Assembly (NCBI RefSeq): GCF_001625305.1
Contig: NW_017803876.1
Coordinates: 1,809,870-1,873,869 of the forward strand
Source: Branchiostoma belcheri
Taxonomy: Eukaryota > Chordata > Leptocardii > Amphioxiformes > Branchiostomatidae
Length of the DNA stretch: 64,000 bases
Direction: 5' to 3'
Shown here: piece after piece, positions 47,601-63,816 of the stretch
Layout: the number at the start of each line of letters is the position of its first letter
How positions within the stretch are numbered: the first letter of the stretch is position 1
Notes under the pieces: generated by a model
What the model was told of the DNA's origin: nothing
The model's input: only the letters and a program-made list of their open reading frames with translations
The model's database searches: none
Translations under genes and position numbers: made by a program

Positions 47601-47711
47601 GGGAGGAGGGAAGGAACAGCCTTCTCACAGGTCCTGTACACCCTCAAGATGGACGGCAGGGCCGAGGTCTACACTGACTATTTCGGGGTAGAGGTGGTCG
47701 CTTTCCTGTAG
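41674..47711 (+). CDS. RING finger-EndoU fusion protein (degenerate EndoU active site)
   Basis: Twelve exons: 41674-42109, 42427-42537, 42962-43084, 43358-43468, 44072-44157, 44353-44413, 44773-44925, 45728-45821, 46028-46163, 46604-46828, 47149-47214, 47469-47711. They total 1845 nt, or 614 aa, in frame throughout. A TRIM-type C3HC4 RING (Cys17, Cys20, Cys32, His34, Cys37, Cys40, Cys57, Cys60) leads into four related Pro-rich units (HRTSVPPPKGPKVTTEEPL type), three of them on phase 1-1 exons. The EndoU domain follows (LWALDHNRLRRGIEYDIN, FEHTFVGE, GTSPEFELALYTVCFL), then the same C-terminal domain as the upstream paralog. His401 and its flanking Glu400/Glu406 remain, but IGFHNW has become IGCFQNW and the Lys loop is four residues shorter (DWKGPTEIF). 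RING proteins are usually E3 ubiquitin ligases. I know of no RING-EndoU protein. No B-box was seen. The exon chain is inferred without transcript support. Confidence 0.83.
42120..43730. repeat. Tandem exon-plus-intron duplication inside the RING-EndoU gene
   Basis: Each unit contains a 111-123 nt exon (starting AGCCAAGTGTG) and an intron ending in TCTCATTGATTATGCAAATA and AGAATGATTTTTGTGTT. Exons at 42427, 42962 and 43358 are complete. A fourth intron copy at about 43660-43712 has no exon after it. Confidence 0.85.
44452..44503. repeat. Short foldback (AAAGTCACCAAAATA)
   Basis: AAAAAGTCACCAAAATAT and ATATTTTGGTGACTTTTT form an inverted repeat around a 14-bp loop in an intron of the RING-EndoU gene. 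Confidence 0.6.
47312..47400. repeat. TAGCCT-ended MITE, third-family copy
   Basis: It begins TAGCCTGGTTAGCAAACCTA, ends TTTGGTAACCAGGCTA, and pairs through ATTATAGCTCC. It is very similar to 20485-20585 and 57245-57350. No target duplication is recognisable. It lies in the last intron of the RING-EndoU gene. Confidence 0.75.
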
Positions 47712-48010
47712 TTAGAGTTAAAGAGTTAAAGTTAAAGAGTTAAAGTTAGAGTTAAAGAGTTGAAGATCTATTTTCCTATTTTCGTGTGGTTGACACAAGC
47801 GTAGAGTAGAGAAGAGTTTTATTTAGTTTTATAGCAACCGGACTCATGTAAAAGATCTGTCTACGCGACTCGATTTTAGATGTTGCAATCATTGATGTAG
47901 AATCTTATGTTCCACAAATCTATTTTTACGTTTGCCGCCATGCGGCGGCAAACGTAAACATACGAAAACAATGCTTCCATCAACCCTTCGTTGGGTGAAC
48001 ATTTTCGTTT

Positions 48011-48502
48011 GGGTGTTGCATTCAATGTTTATCTATTATGTTTGCACTTTTTATTGTGGGATGGTCCTACCAGATCACATAAACGCAATTCTTATGTGAC
48101 AAAGTTATCAAAACTTAGACTTGAATTGTCTAAAAAATAATTAATCTGTACTACTGTATGCCCAAAGTGATTCTCAGAAGATGATAAAAATTGACATAAT
48201 GGCCTTGATGAATGAATCGCATAAATTATGTTAATGTAGATGACAAGTAAAACATTGGGTGTTGCATTCAATGTTTATCTATTATGTTTGCATTTTTTAT
48301 TGTGGGATGGACCTACCAGATCACATAAACGCAATTCTTATATGACAAAGTTATCAAAAATTAGACTTGAATTGTCTAAAAAATAATTAATCTGTACTAC
48401 TGTATGCCCAAAGTGATTCTCAGAAGATTATAAAATTGACATAATGGCCTTGATGAATGAATCGCATAAATTATGTTAATGTAGATGACAAGTAAAACAT
48501 TT
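48011..48502. repeat. Two tandem copies of a ~246-bp unit
   Basis: Copies at 48011-48256 and 48257-48502 differ by only a handful of substitutions and a one-base indel. Both start GGGTGTTGCATTCAATG and end near TGACAAGTAAAACATT. There is no coding content. It looks like a recent local duplication. Confidence 0.92.
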
Positions 48503-49735
48503 GCGCTCGCGCAACGTCTGTAATTAGTGGACAAATATTCCAACAACGATGTTTTAATTGTGGTCCACTACATTGTTGCTAAGTTTCCACACTAAAGAAA
48601 CTTTTAAAGTACCCTTTTGCCGAAATATACGCCCTTGGCTGTGAAGAGAGAGAGTACTAGTATCCGGCCCACCGCCATATTTACTAACCGGAAGATGTAC
48701 TATTTCACTACATCGCTAGATGTCGCTGTTCATGTTGCTCTTGGAAGCCCCCGGATGTACTAGAGGGCATGTATGGGGGTGATAGTGATTACGGATTACG
48801 CAAAATTTTCGCCACCGATTACGAATTAAGTAAAATTCTCAGAGCTATTAAAACTTTATGCATTAAGGCTAATATAATATTACGAATTTCATTGATTTGG
48901 AGGGCGACTGCCAACGGATTACGAAGACTTAAATGGTCCGATTACGCCTCAGGAAAAAGGGTATGCAGGCTTCTACAACGAGCATTCCAGCTCTCAGGTA
49001 CGTACCGTACCTCAGTATTTACGCCATATAAATGTAAAAATATCAGCAATGTTATGAGTATTAGGCATAGAGTTACAGGAAAATAGTATAGCTAAAAGTA
49101 CCATGGGCAAGGGTGATCAATCTAATTGTGCTTTGACGCGCTGTTTAACAATATTTAGTAGTCAAACTGACTGCCCCCCTCCTCTTTGGATTTACAAATG
49201 CGTCTAACAATCTCTTTTCGGTATGATCAAATTATGCAAGGCTAAGTTTCTTGCTTTAATATTAAAATTAATTACCGGCAGATGCTTGCCAATCTTAAAG
49301 TTTGTTCTCTGGAGTGTTTCTACCGTATCGCCTTAATTTTTGTACTGTTGCATAAATTATTATTTTCTTTCTTACAAATTTTCGCTGTCAGTGGGGGGGG
49401 CGGTTCAGGCTTTTCATTCGTCGCCAGTATTTTGTTGAAAAAACTTTGAGCTTTCAAGCTATTCGGTTCACACGTAAATCTTTCCTGGTATCAAACATAT
49501 CTCAATTTCATCAAGAAATTTGAGTGTACTCAGAAACCTAAGAATTGTTCATCAATATGGCAACATATAGAAGCTCTCTCAGCAGTATATGGGTAATTTT
49601 GAAGACTTTGATGTGTTCTTTTAGCAACGAGAACTCAATATTTATGTGCACAGTTGCAAATTTTATGTTGAAACAAATTATTTGTCATCTCTTTCAGATG
49701 TGTCTTTGGCATTTGGATACCACAAAGCAATCAAC

Positions 49736-49812
49736 CTATGCCACCATTCACTCAATACCAGCCTGTGCCACCGTGCACTCAATACCAGCCTGTGCCACCG
49801 TGCACTCAATAC
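49736..49812. repeat. 27-bp minisatellite (about 3 copies)
   Basis: The unit GTGCACTCAATACCAGCCTG with TGCCACC is repeated, with the first and last copies diverged. Confidence 0.8.
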
Positions 49813-50272
49813 TAATGTGCCATTGTGCAGAACTTGCAGATTGTATACTGGATGAGTCCATGTCTCACGAGTGAATTATTAAAACCAGAAACTGTATCTT
49901 GCCCTGAAACCAAATATTCAATAAACAATCTGAACACATACATTTAGAATCTGTGTATACTTGTGTCACATTTCTTACATATAAGCCATTAATTGCCTTT
50001 GCCCACAATGTGTGAAGCTATACTATCAGGAAAAAAAAAGGTAACAACATTTTCAGTGAAACTAGCAGAGGTGGCATGTGATTTTCTTGTGCAAAAGTAC
50101 AATGGCGGCAAACGTCAGCTTTTGTAAAAGCACTTGTTTTTTTAGTTTTGGTTTTTTTTATAGGCAGAAGCCATAGATATGGTGAGCAGTTCCAAGCTGA
50201 ACAGATAGGTGTCGCTTTTAAGTGGTTCAGATCAGACATCCGGGGGAGGAATCGTTGTCTATTGCCTAGAAG

Positions 50273-50520
50273 GGAATGCTATCTTCCATGATATCCAACA
50301 TAATGACGCATATTCCATGACGCTTCGTACCTGGGCCTTGTACACTGTGGCTCTTCCTTTGGTGTCGAGCTTTTGGGCAACTCGCCGTATAGCTCCGAGC
50401 TTTTGTCCAGCTCTTGCACCAATGTTGGAGATGTGCTTGGCCTAGGTGAGCTTTTTGTCAACAGTGACACCAAGGATTTCCAGTCCATTCTTTTCTGCCA
50501 GTCTGGTGTTACCAAAGACA
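50273..50520 (-). pseudogene. Non-LTR retrotransposon reverse transcriptase fragment
   Basis: One minus-strand frame reads GLEILGVTVDKKLT, stop, AKHISNIGARAGQKLGAIRR, then VAQKLDTKGRATVYKAQVRS and VMEYASLCWISWK. This is the typical C-terminal (thumb) part of LINE reverse transcriptases of the CR1/jockey type. A TAG stands where Trp is usual (LTWAKHI-like), and there is no intact domain around it, so this is a dead fragment. Confidence 0.85.
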
Positions 50521-51020
50521 AAAAAAAGACAGGCTGCCTGATGTTACGAGTACATGGGAACTCAGCAGCTGGTAGTAGGGGGTTTTTTGCATCACAGGCT
50601 GTTCAATTATGGAACAGTCCATGGCCAGGAAGTAATGGCATCAGTAGGACTGTAAAAATCACCAAGATGTTAAAGGGACCAACCATTTGTTTTAATACCC
50701 CGGGAAACCAAGGTACAAGGACACTGATGTCATGTTTTGAAAATGTTAAGTGGGCCAACCACACAAGAAAAAAATATCTTTGCCAGTCATTGATATCTTA
50801 TCTAATCTTTTGTGCGTCAAACTACTCAGTTAGTACGCATATTAAGTCAGGATGTGTGACCATTCTGTTTACCAATGTCAGGTGTTATTGTTGCTGTGAA
50901 AGAAGGGTGATGATGTAATTGTGACAATAACAACCTCGGAAATAAAGTATCATAAAGTCAACCAGAATTAAGTTGTTTTTTTTGCAATGAAGTTATAGAA
51001 AAATCTGTTGGCAAATTCTC

Positions 51021-51118
51021 CTCTCCAAGCAGAGGTTGGTGGGGTAGTGACAGAAAACGTGATAAGCATGTGATATGATAAAAGGTCACAATTTCCCCAG
51101 CAACCTCTGCTTGGAGAG
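51021..51118. repeat. Foldback element (CTCTCCAAGCAGAGGTTG ends)
   Basis: CTCTCCAAGCAGAGGTTGGT and its reverse complement at the right end bracket an AT-rich centre. A degraded copy lies at 24304-24388, just upstream of receptor B. Confidence 0.75.
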
Positions 51119-51558
51119 TAGGTTGATTCTTGTACAAACAAAATGTGTCAGCAAACTTGTATCAGTGAAATTTATAGCCAGAGTAGCAAAGTATTGACTA
51201 TTGTGAATAAGTCCTGTGCCAGGGCACAGCTTACCAGACGTCAGGACAAAAAACAGTCTGCATACCCAGCCTAAACTCCAAGGAAGAAGAAAAACAGAGC
51301 TGGCAATGATGTCATAGTTGATAAGAAAATGACCGCAGCCTTGCGTATATACATGTACCTATGACGGATTTCCAATGGAATGATCATATTTACATACACT
51401 AATTTGTTTGCCGCCACTCTGCGTACTGTACCGCGCCTTGTGTTGTCCGGATCCTTGCGAACATAAAAGCCGGTGGTCTGCTGCCTAAGATACTTCATAG
51501 CTTTGAAAGTTTGGCCTACTAGTAAACTTATCGATCTGTTCAACTTATTTCGAGGAAG

Positions 51559-54500
51559 ATGTTAACTGTGTTTTTCCTGATCATCGTATCGACTTCTTCA
51601 TGTGAGTATACATCCCAGCAACTTGTGTATTTTTACTGTATTTTTTTGGTCTGTAAATACTGTTACATATTAGATAACATTAAATCAAAATAGTGAAAGT
51701 GGCTTGATGATTACCATGATAGCATGACATTCCAACCAAGTAAGTAGTGTAATGTGTAGCATTCCCAATCGCCGAAATGCGCTTTACTGTATATAGCTAC
51801 TCTCCCTATGTATTTGCAATAACACTTGTATTACCTTATGATAATTCCCGTAGATCGAGTTTTTAAAGCTACAATTCCCTCAATGTTATTTCCAGCTGAT
51901 GCCCAGTCTGTCTGCGAGCATCCCGCCAACCTGACAGCCGACAGCGGTCAGTTCTCCAGCCCAGGCCACCCTAACAACTACCCCATCAACACGCAGTGCT
52001 CGTGGAGGATAACTGTGCCGGAGGGGAAGCTCGTCAGGATCTCGTTCTTGACCTTTGACCTAGAAGACAGCTCTGGGTGTGGGTACGACTCCCTGGTTGT
52101 CCATGATGGCGACAGCGCGCTCGACTACAGACTTCTCAGCACCTGTGGAAGCAATGTGAGTTTCAACCAGGTGGCAGTAAGCATCACAAATTTTACTTTG
52201 CTGGGAATGGCAAAAAAAAAAAAGAACTATATTTTGTTTATAAAAGCTGTCCTTTTTACCCAATACCAATCTAATAGCCTCTACCAGGCTTCAGATGTGG
52301 CTGGAAAGAGCAAATAGACAAACTGTACTCACCAGTTTTGGGCAATTTCTATTTTTCCAGTTGCCTCTGAAGCTTGGAAGGGCTACCAATCTGACACATC
52401 AAAAGATATTGATACATTCAATGTCACAAGGAATAAATTTGACCTTACCTGTAGGTTCCAAGGTCCACAGTTTCCTCAACAAACACCGTCCTTGTGGTGT
52501 TTACGTCAGACGGTTCAATCACCAAAGCCGGCTTTTCTGCTGTCTTTTCCTCCGAAGATGCACCAGGTGAATTTATGAATTTCATCACGTTGGTAAATGA
52601 ATATTATAGTTGGAACCAAGGGAAGCTTGACCCAGTGAGTTGGTGAGTGGTAAATGAATAGCAAAGTTCTTTATTCACAACCACTTGTTTAACAATAGCC
52701 GGTATTTCGATGACTGTTCTTCATCAGGGCAATTAAGACTGGTTCACTTCACCTAAGTGAGGTGTTACTGGCTTTTCCGTGCACCTAGCTTCAGTACACA
52801 GTGAACCAGTCACGGATAAAATGTGAGTATATTTTTATGAAGATTGAAAATTATGACCTCTTGTTTGTTACTTTGTTTCAGCAACCTGTGGACCAGATGA
52901 ATTCACCTGCGCAACAGGCGGCTGTGTACACATCAATGCAACATGTGATGGTGTCAACGACTGCGGAGATAATAGTGACGAGTACACATGTGGTATGTAC
53001 GTCATGAGACTGTCAATGTAGCAATGTCATGATGACAGCCACAGTGTATTGTCTATACTATTAGATATTATCATGTCAACAGAACAAACATTCACTACAC
53101 ATACCTGCACAAAACCTGTTTTTTTTTCACGGTTTTCATTGGATGTTTGGTCAACGTTGCATCAAACTTTTGCAAGTTAAATACGATATATTTTCCGACA
53201 CAACATCTGAAATATAGATGTTAAGTTATATACGCAAATATGACCTAAGATTCACATATGGGCAGTATGCTTCTGCCGATGTGCTGAACCCAATGACTTT
53301 TTCTTTTTTGCAACGTATGATGCACTGCTCACCGAGTCACGTTTGTCATCTGTATAACGTGAGGTCACAGAAGTGATGGAATGCTCATTCCTTGACAAAG
53401 ACTGTAGTTGTATGGTTAAAAAAATTGGGTAGGTCCAATCCCTTGTGTTGGAACTTTAAACTGCTTTTACATAATGACATTTCTCTTGCTGGCCAGGTGA
53501 GGTCCCGTGCGGCGTGACGCCCATCCCGCCCGTGTTCCCCGCCAGTCGGATAGTGGGGGGGTCGGAGGCGTACCCCGGCAGCTGGCCGTGGCAGGTGGAC
53601 GTGCGGCACCGAGGCGGGCACATCTGCGGCGGTGCCCTGATCCACAGGGAGTGGGTACTCAGCGCCGCTCACTGCTTCCAGAGGTTAGTATAGGGAAGAT
53701 AGCTGCCATTTTACTTGTATCCTGGGACTCCCATACTTGGTCCCTAAAATTTTGCTTCCATAGTCCCTCCCTAAACTTTTTTAGGGAGTGAGTATGGGAG
53801 CCCCAGTATAACAAGTAGGGTAGCACCCAGGCTACAAGGAAGATGCATCAACTTGGTCATTCCTTGTAATGTGAAAATATAATGTGTTATTGCTACATGT
53901 TAAAGTCCTTGTGCATTTATCAAGTTTTCCTGCACTTCTGTTGTCCCAATACAATAAACTTCATATTGTCTTACTTAGGACCAAAACATGTACACTGTCT
54001 CCTACCTTTCGCAAAACCTTTCTTCACATATAAGTTGTGGGACTTATTTTCCCTTCCCTCTGGCTTCTCATCTTCAGCAAAGAGCTGAGCATGTACACCT
54101 TCATCCTGGGCAAGTACCACGAGTTTGCCACGGACGCCACAGAGCAGGTCTTCAACCCCGCAGTCATCATCAGGCACTCTGGTTATGACGTACGTACAAA
54201 ATTGAGGTTGACAGAATTGATTTAATAAATCCAAAATAATTCATACTACATGTATATGTTTTGCATACCTCTAATCGTTTTGCACACAGGAGGCACAAGG
54301 TTTTTTTTATTGTTCTTTTGCGTCTTTTTTCATTTTCATCCCGTTTATCTGTGCATCCCCTGCTGCCCTCCCAATGTTTTGACACAGAAGTAGAAAAGCC
54401 GTCTCTACTACAATGTTACTGATATACGCAGAATGTAAAGATGGATGGAGATGTTTAGTAATTATGTACCCTTTTATGTTTTGTTATATTCAGTGGCGCA

Positions 54501-55859
54501 CTTCAGACAACGACATCGTGTTGATCAAGCTTGCGTCTCCGGCCACCCTGACACAGCACGTCCAGCCCGTCTGTCTCCCGCAGGCCAACCCCAAAGCCGG
54601 GCAGCTCGCCGTGGCCACAGGATGGGGGTACACACAAGGTAAGATTGGAACGAGGGGGAAATAGGGCCACAGAAGCTGTCTTTAACTTCCCAAGCACAGG
54701 TTTTGGCTTCACGTAATTTTTAACAGTTTTATCAGGCTTTATTTTTTGTACTGGTATCTTTTTTTTTTACGCCAGTGAGAATGCCTGGCCAATTTGATAA
54801 CTGTATTTCAGCCACCAAAAGATCTTCTTGGGGATTAGCTGTCTTAGTAAAGCAAACAAACTTTATATCTCTCTTTCTTATATAAACTCAGCGTCACGGT
54901 CAAGAACAGCCTCTGTAACTGTATCTGTATAGCCGGTATAACTGCCATTCCGCATAGCACACCAGCTAAGCTTGGATTATGTTGGTAGGATAATGATGAA
55001 CAACAATCATCATCCTCTGAAAAGTGAAGACTGTGTTTTCCATGACATGTGTGCAGGTACAGGCGGTGCTGATGTGTTGAAGCAGGTTCTGCTGCCGATA
55101 GTGAAAACCAGTAAGTGTAACTCCACCTCCATGCATGATGGCAGCATCACGGAGAACATGCTGTGTGCTGGGTACGAGGAGGGGCAGCAGGACACATGTG
55201 ATGTAAGTACAAGCTGGTTTATCTGCCAGGCAGCAGTACACGCCAGCTTCTGTATCTGTATAGTGGGTATAACTGCCCTTCGATGTAACACATCAGCTTC
55301 TGTATCTGTAACCATATACCCGATATAACCGCCCTTCGGCATAATATACCAGCTTCTGTATTGGCATAACATACCAGCTTCTGCACCTGTATCTGTATAG
55401 CTGGTACAACTGTCCTTCAGCCGCAGCGTAACAGACCAGCTTCTGTATCTGTATAACCTCCGCTTGGGGTTTATTATCTAAGAATCAACTATGCTGTTGC
55501 CACTTTCTGGTGGTCCCCTAGATCAGTTTTCCCATCGATCCAGGTATTCAATTTAAGAAACCTGTCTACAGTGGCCACCTGTGAACTGTGACCATTTCCT
55601 CCAAGTACCATGAGTTGTCAATGGTCACTATATAGACAGTATAAATTTTTTTCCAGTGTCTTTAAGGCAGTGTTAACATTTTTGCCAGGGAGACAGTGGC
55701 GGGCCTCTCGTGTACCCTGACGTCACCGACCAGACATGGCGACTGGCGGGTCTGACCAGCTGGGGGAGCGTGCCGTGTGCAGCGAGCATGCGCCCCGGGG
55801 TGTACACCCGCGTCACCAGGTACATCCACTGGATACACGAGAAAATGGCAGCCTATTGA
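51559..55859 (+). CDS. Secreted CUB-LDLa-trypsin serine protease
   Basis: Nine exons: 51559-51601, 51896-52155, 52455-52566, 52882-52992, 53497-53683, 54078-54189, 54494-54638, 55057-55202, 55689-55859. They total 1287 nt, or 428 aa. The signal peptide is [18 protein letters not shown] domain (about 20-135; [30 protein letters not shown]) and an LDL receptor class A repeat ([13 protein letters not shown]) precede the activation site R193|IVGG. The catalytic triad is His234 (SAAHC), Asp282 (DNDIVLIKL) and Ser375 (GDSGGP). Asp369 in the S1 pocket position predicts cleavage after Arg/Lys. It is a zymogen secreted outside the cell. CUB and LDLa exons have borders permitting shuffling (phase 1-1 for LDLa). 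AATAAA is at 56173-56178. The substrate is unknown. Ovochymase-like and complement-like proteases share this architecture class. Confidence 0.92.
52275..52385. repeat. TAGCCTC-ended element with near-perfect 9-bp target duplication
   Basis: TAGCCTCTACCAGGCTTCAG and the right end, whose reverse complement is TAGCCCTTCCAAGCTTCAGA, are inverted. The flanks CCAATCTAA (52266-52274) and CCAATCTGA (52386-52394) match at 8 of 9. It is inserted within the CUB-splitting intron of the protease. Confidence 0.82.
53700..53834. repeat. Foldback element with degenerate TAGCCT ends
   Basis: ACTTGTATCCTGGGACTCCC and GGGAGCCCCAGTATAACAAG are inverted partners, with CCCTAAA / TTTAGGG inside. The right end CACCCAGGCTA is intact; the left TAGCTGCC is diverged. 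The flanks TAGGGAAGA and CAAGGAAGA match at 7 of 9. It starts 17 bp after exon 5 of the protease. Confidence 0.65.
54782..54837. repeat. Partial right end of CTCCAAGCAGAT-family element
   Basis: TGGCCAATTTGATAACTGTA, GCCACCAAAAGATCTTCTTG and GGATTA match the right end of 33537-33694. The left arm is missing. Confidence 0.5.
54910..54970. repeat. Dispersed CTGTATC/GGTATAAC repeat copy
   Basis: CTGTATCTGTATAGCCGGTA then TAACTGCC and ACACCAGCT match the tandem array at 55208-55460 and the copies at 12046-12120 and 61871-61965. Confidence 0.6.
55208..55460. repeat. Degenerate ~55-60-bp tandem array in the protease's last intron
   Basis: At least four imperfect repeats of CCAGCTTCTGTATCTGTATA followed by a GGTATAACTGCCCTTCGGC-type segment. 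The same unit is dispersed elsewhere in the window. Confidence 0.7.
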
Positions 55860-56488
55860 GACCCCCACGATGCCCACAGTCTTTCACTGAAAGTGATCCA
55901 ACTACACACTGAATGGTTATAAGCCCGAATGGTCTGGAAAGAGTAACGGTTATTCTTGGCAAATTAGGTTACCGTTGTATTAACAACACTGCGTAGCAAG
56001 GATTTTTAAAACTTAAACACTTGAACTGATAAGGAAAATAAATAAATAATAAATAAATAATAAATGCACAGCAATGCTGGGACAAATGTACAGTGTATTC
56101 ATGCTTCGTTTTAACAGCATTATACTTTTATTTAAGAATATCCAAGTCCCTGTTTTGTGTTATTCATTGTTGAATAAAGTAAAGTGTACAGTCCATCCTT
56201 CAATCAATATCAGAATTTATTGTCATTTATGTCCACCAAATAGAAAATGCTAATATTCGCAGACTCTAAGATGGAGGTGCTACTGCATTCATCGTTTGCA
56301 GTGCAATAGTAGAACTTAGTAAAAGTTCAAAATTGGGCGAGAAAGTTAGCTAGTCACGGGTATTTAATCTGTTTTGATCAAGATCGAGACAAGCAAGACG
56401 AGAGACAGTTCGCAACGACAGTTGTTTCCTATTTTACAATGACAGTTTTCACGCACACACTGATCAAGACAGCAAAACCAGAAGTTTG
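55860..56488. other. Convergent 3' region between two proteases
   Basis: AATAAA at 56173-56178 (plus) and its reverse complement at 56216-56221 (minus) are plausible poly(A) signals of the two convergent genes, about 40 bp apart. Short AAATAAAT repeats lie at about 56037-56065. No coding signal. Confidence 0.55.
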
Positions 56489-61393
<4,905 letters not shown>

Positions 61394-63077
61394 AAAGTAC
61401 CTGTCAGACAGTGCGCTAAACTTTTGAAGTAACATACGTCGCAGTTAGCTAATGTCATCATATTGACTTGTGTAACAGCACTCATGCCCTAAGTGTATCT
61501 AGATCACAACGCAAACAATTAGCGGGATATTACGTACAGGTGTTTATGTAACTTAGTGCTATATTTGTCATGATCGTGTAAATGTCGTGTTATTCGTGTG
61601 TATATTGATTGAGGACAAGGGTAGGTCTAGCCTCGCCTTTCAGCCACCAGTTGGTAGTTTCTGACTACACTGACTTGTTTTCCGTGTCCTGTTAGCCTCT
61701 CTAACTGCCTTTAGCGCGGACCAACTCACCAGGCCATATCATCTGTCTTTTTGGCCAATTTATACTCTTTCCCGCTGCTACCCGAAGTACTGTATAAATG
61801 CCAGTTTAAACAGGGCGACCCTGCCACTCCTAGCAAAACGGTCCGCCAATCGCTACTTATGGTGCTAAGGAGATTCTTGTATCTGTCTGTATCTGTAGAG
61901 CCGGTATAATCACCCTCTGGTGAAACACACCAGCTTCGCAGCCACGCGGCGCGGCGGCAGCTGGCTATAGCTATATTACATTGTACTGCCCGTGGCCTTT
62001 ACATTCAACTCAACAAATCCCCACGTCCTCAGTATACGTCATATCCTGGAACAAACATGACTTCACGGTCAAGAGCGTGGCGCACAGAAACCTGAGTAAA
62101 GAAGACTCGTTCCGTTCAAGTCAAATAAATAACTTTATTGCGCAACAATTGTACAGTGTACAAAGTATGGCATCTACTAACGTAAGTAAGTACATGTCAA
62201 CTACATTTTCATAAGGCTAATCTAATACAAAAGTGGGTTAATGCGCTTCATGGTACTGAAGGCACGAGGGCAGTGCAGCGATGAGTCAACTGCCGTCACG
62301 GACTGACGTTTTTGTTTTATCTACATCCATGCTTCCTGCTGCACTGTTTACATGTTTTTACATCGGCAAATGTGTGCCACGAGGTAACGTCAGGCGTTGG
62401 TTATCACATACATCCATGTCAGCAAACAAATAGCAAGGCTTATACTATCTCAGGGTACACGCGTGCTCTCAAAGGAATAATGAGAAAAACACTTCTTGAT
62501 TTAACACGTGATTTATTCGACTGATACTGATAGCTACATGCCACGAAGAGCTACAAACATATAGTATTAACAAAGATGAAAACTTGTGAAAAGTGACGAC
62601 GTCTAATTGAATGGGTACGAGCTGTAATGTGAAGGGACATTTTCAGCCATTTGGTGGTTCAACATCAGGCAATAACATCTTAAGTATGTACTTTCTCTAA
62701 AAGAACACTTGACAAGAACATTGAGGTTTATTTTGCCAATTTCTAGTCGGTTCTGGGGCCCAGTATCACTAATGCATGTGTGCTATTACTAATTGCCTTC
62801 GTCGAGAATTCGTCTAGAAGGCTATGAAATCACTTTGCTATAGTGTGTGAGACTATGCGGCATAACTCTTGAAGGCATAGTTCGATGTTCATGATTTTTG
62901 GCAGGCAGGTTACCGTTTGGAAGATCAAGGTCAAGTTCCAAACTGGGCCTCGTGAGGGGTCTCTGCGTCACTGCAATGGACCATTTGTGTTTGTCGTTTT
63001 TATTGTTAACAGGGTTATAACTCGAATATATGTAGAAGGATGTTCATGATTTTTGGTAGGTAACGTTTTCCTCTGCT
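61394..63077. other. Intergenic region between two minus-strand proteases
   Basis: This contains a partial TAGCCTCTC-ended element (about 61690-61800) and a dispersed CTGTATC/GGTATAAC repeat (61871-61965). Its left end includes the promoter of the kringle protease and its right end the 3' UTR of the next protease. No coding exon was recognised. Confidence 0.5.
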
Positions 63078-63816
63078 CTAGTTGACCTCCATCATGTAGG
63101 CGATCCAGTCCACGTAGTTGAAGACCCTCGTGTAGACGCCGGGTTTGTACGCCTGCGCACAGCCGATCCCCCAGCTGACCACCCCGGCCAGCTCCCAGGT
63201 CCCGTCCGCTCGCTGGCACACCAACGGGCCGCCGCTGTCGCCCTGGGCAGGCGGTAAGATTGTAAAGGTTAAAGCGGTCGTTCTCAACTGAGGTGTAGCT
63301 TTTTCAAATAGCTAGTACTAGTAGGAGTGCCGAGTGCAATGCGGCTTCGCTACAGTTCGCATTCATAGCCAAGCACATCGGGTCACCCCTACTCTTCTCG
63401 AGTTCTCGATAAGTGTGTTGGGTTCTTTTAAGATTGTCATTTGCGTTAGTATTAAAGATAATACTAATAGAGAGACTTTATTGTACATCAGACTAAGTAC
63501 AGGCATACAAATACAGAGAATACAAAACTAGTAGTAACGTACGTATATTGACAAGAGTTCTCATGCTAATCTAAACATGAATTCCAGGTCTACTCTAATT
63601 AGTATATTAAGCGGGTCACACTCTATGACATGTACACTATATGTTCTCAACTCTGTTGCGCATGTACCTGGCAGGCGTCGACCCCTCCCTGTTCGTACCC
63701 GGCACAGATCATGGTGTTGGTGTCTATGGAGGAGGCGCCCAGGTAGCTCACACAGGTGGACGGGGCCACGATGGGCACCTTACCCTGCAGGAGGACTTCA
63801 GACAGCTGGCCAGACC
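63078..63816 (-). CDS. Trypsin-family serine protease, 3' part (5' end beyond window)
   Basis: Two exons on the minus strand: 63668-63816 and 63078-63242. They have in-frame GT-AG borders and encode the last 104 residues. The first carries [17 protein letters not shown] and [15 protein letters not shown]. The second starts GDSGGPLVC with the catalytic Ser and ends in [11 protein letters not shown]. The Asp in [11 protein letters not shown] is at the S1 position expected for trypsin-like specificity. The exon borders match those of the kringle protease at 56489-57212, so the two genes are probably tandem paralogs. Exons with the catalytic His and Asp and any accessory domains lie past the right edge. 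From 63817 to 64000 only intron-like sequence is seen. Confidence 0.9.

Larger units (their letters stand above)
47712..51558. other. Intergenic region rich in repeats and LINE remains
   Basis: This holds an AGTTAA simple repeat just after the stop (47712-47766), a 246-bp tandem duplication, a 27-bp minisatellite, a LINE reverse-transcriptase relic on the minus strand, and a foldback at 51021-51118. The ORFs at 48769-49086 and 50373-50918 show no domain and are not called. Confidence 0.6.

Noticed and set aside
48769-49086. 105-codon ORF
   Set aside because: AT-rich, no recognisable motif, no splice partners.
50373-50918. 181-codon plus-strand ORF
   Set aside because: It overlaps the LINE relic on the other strand and has no domain or codon signature of a real gene.
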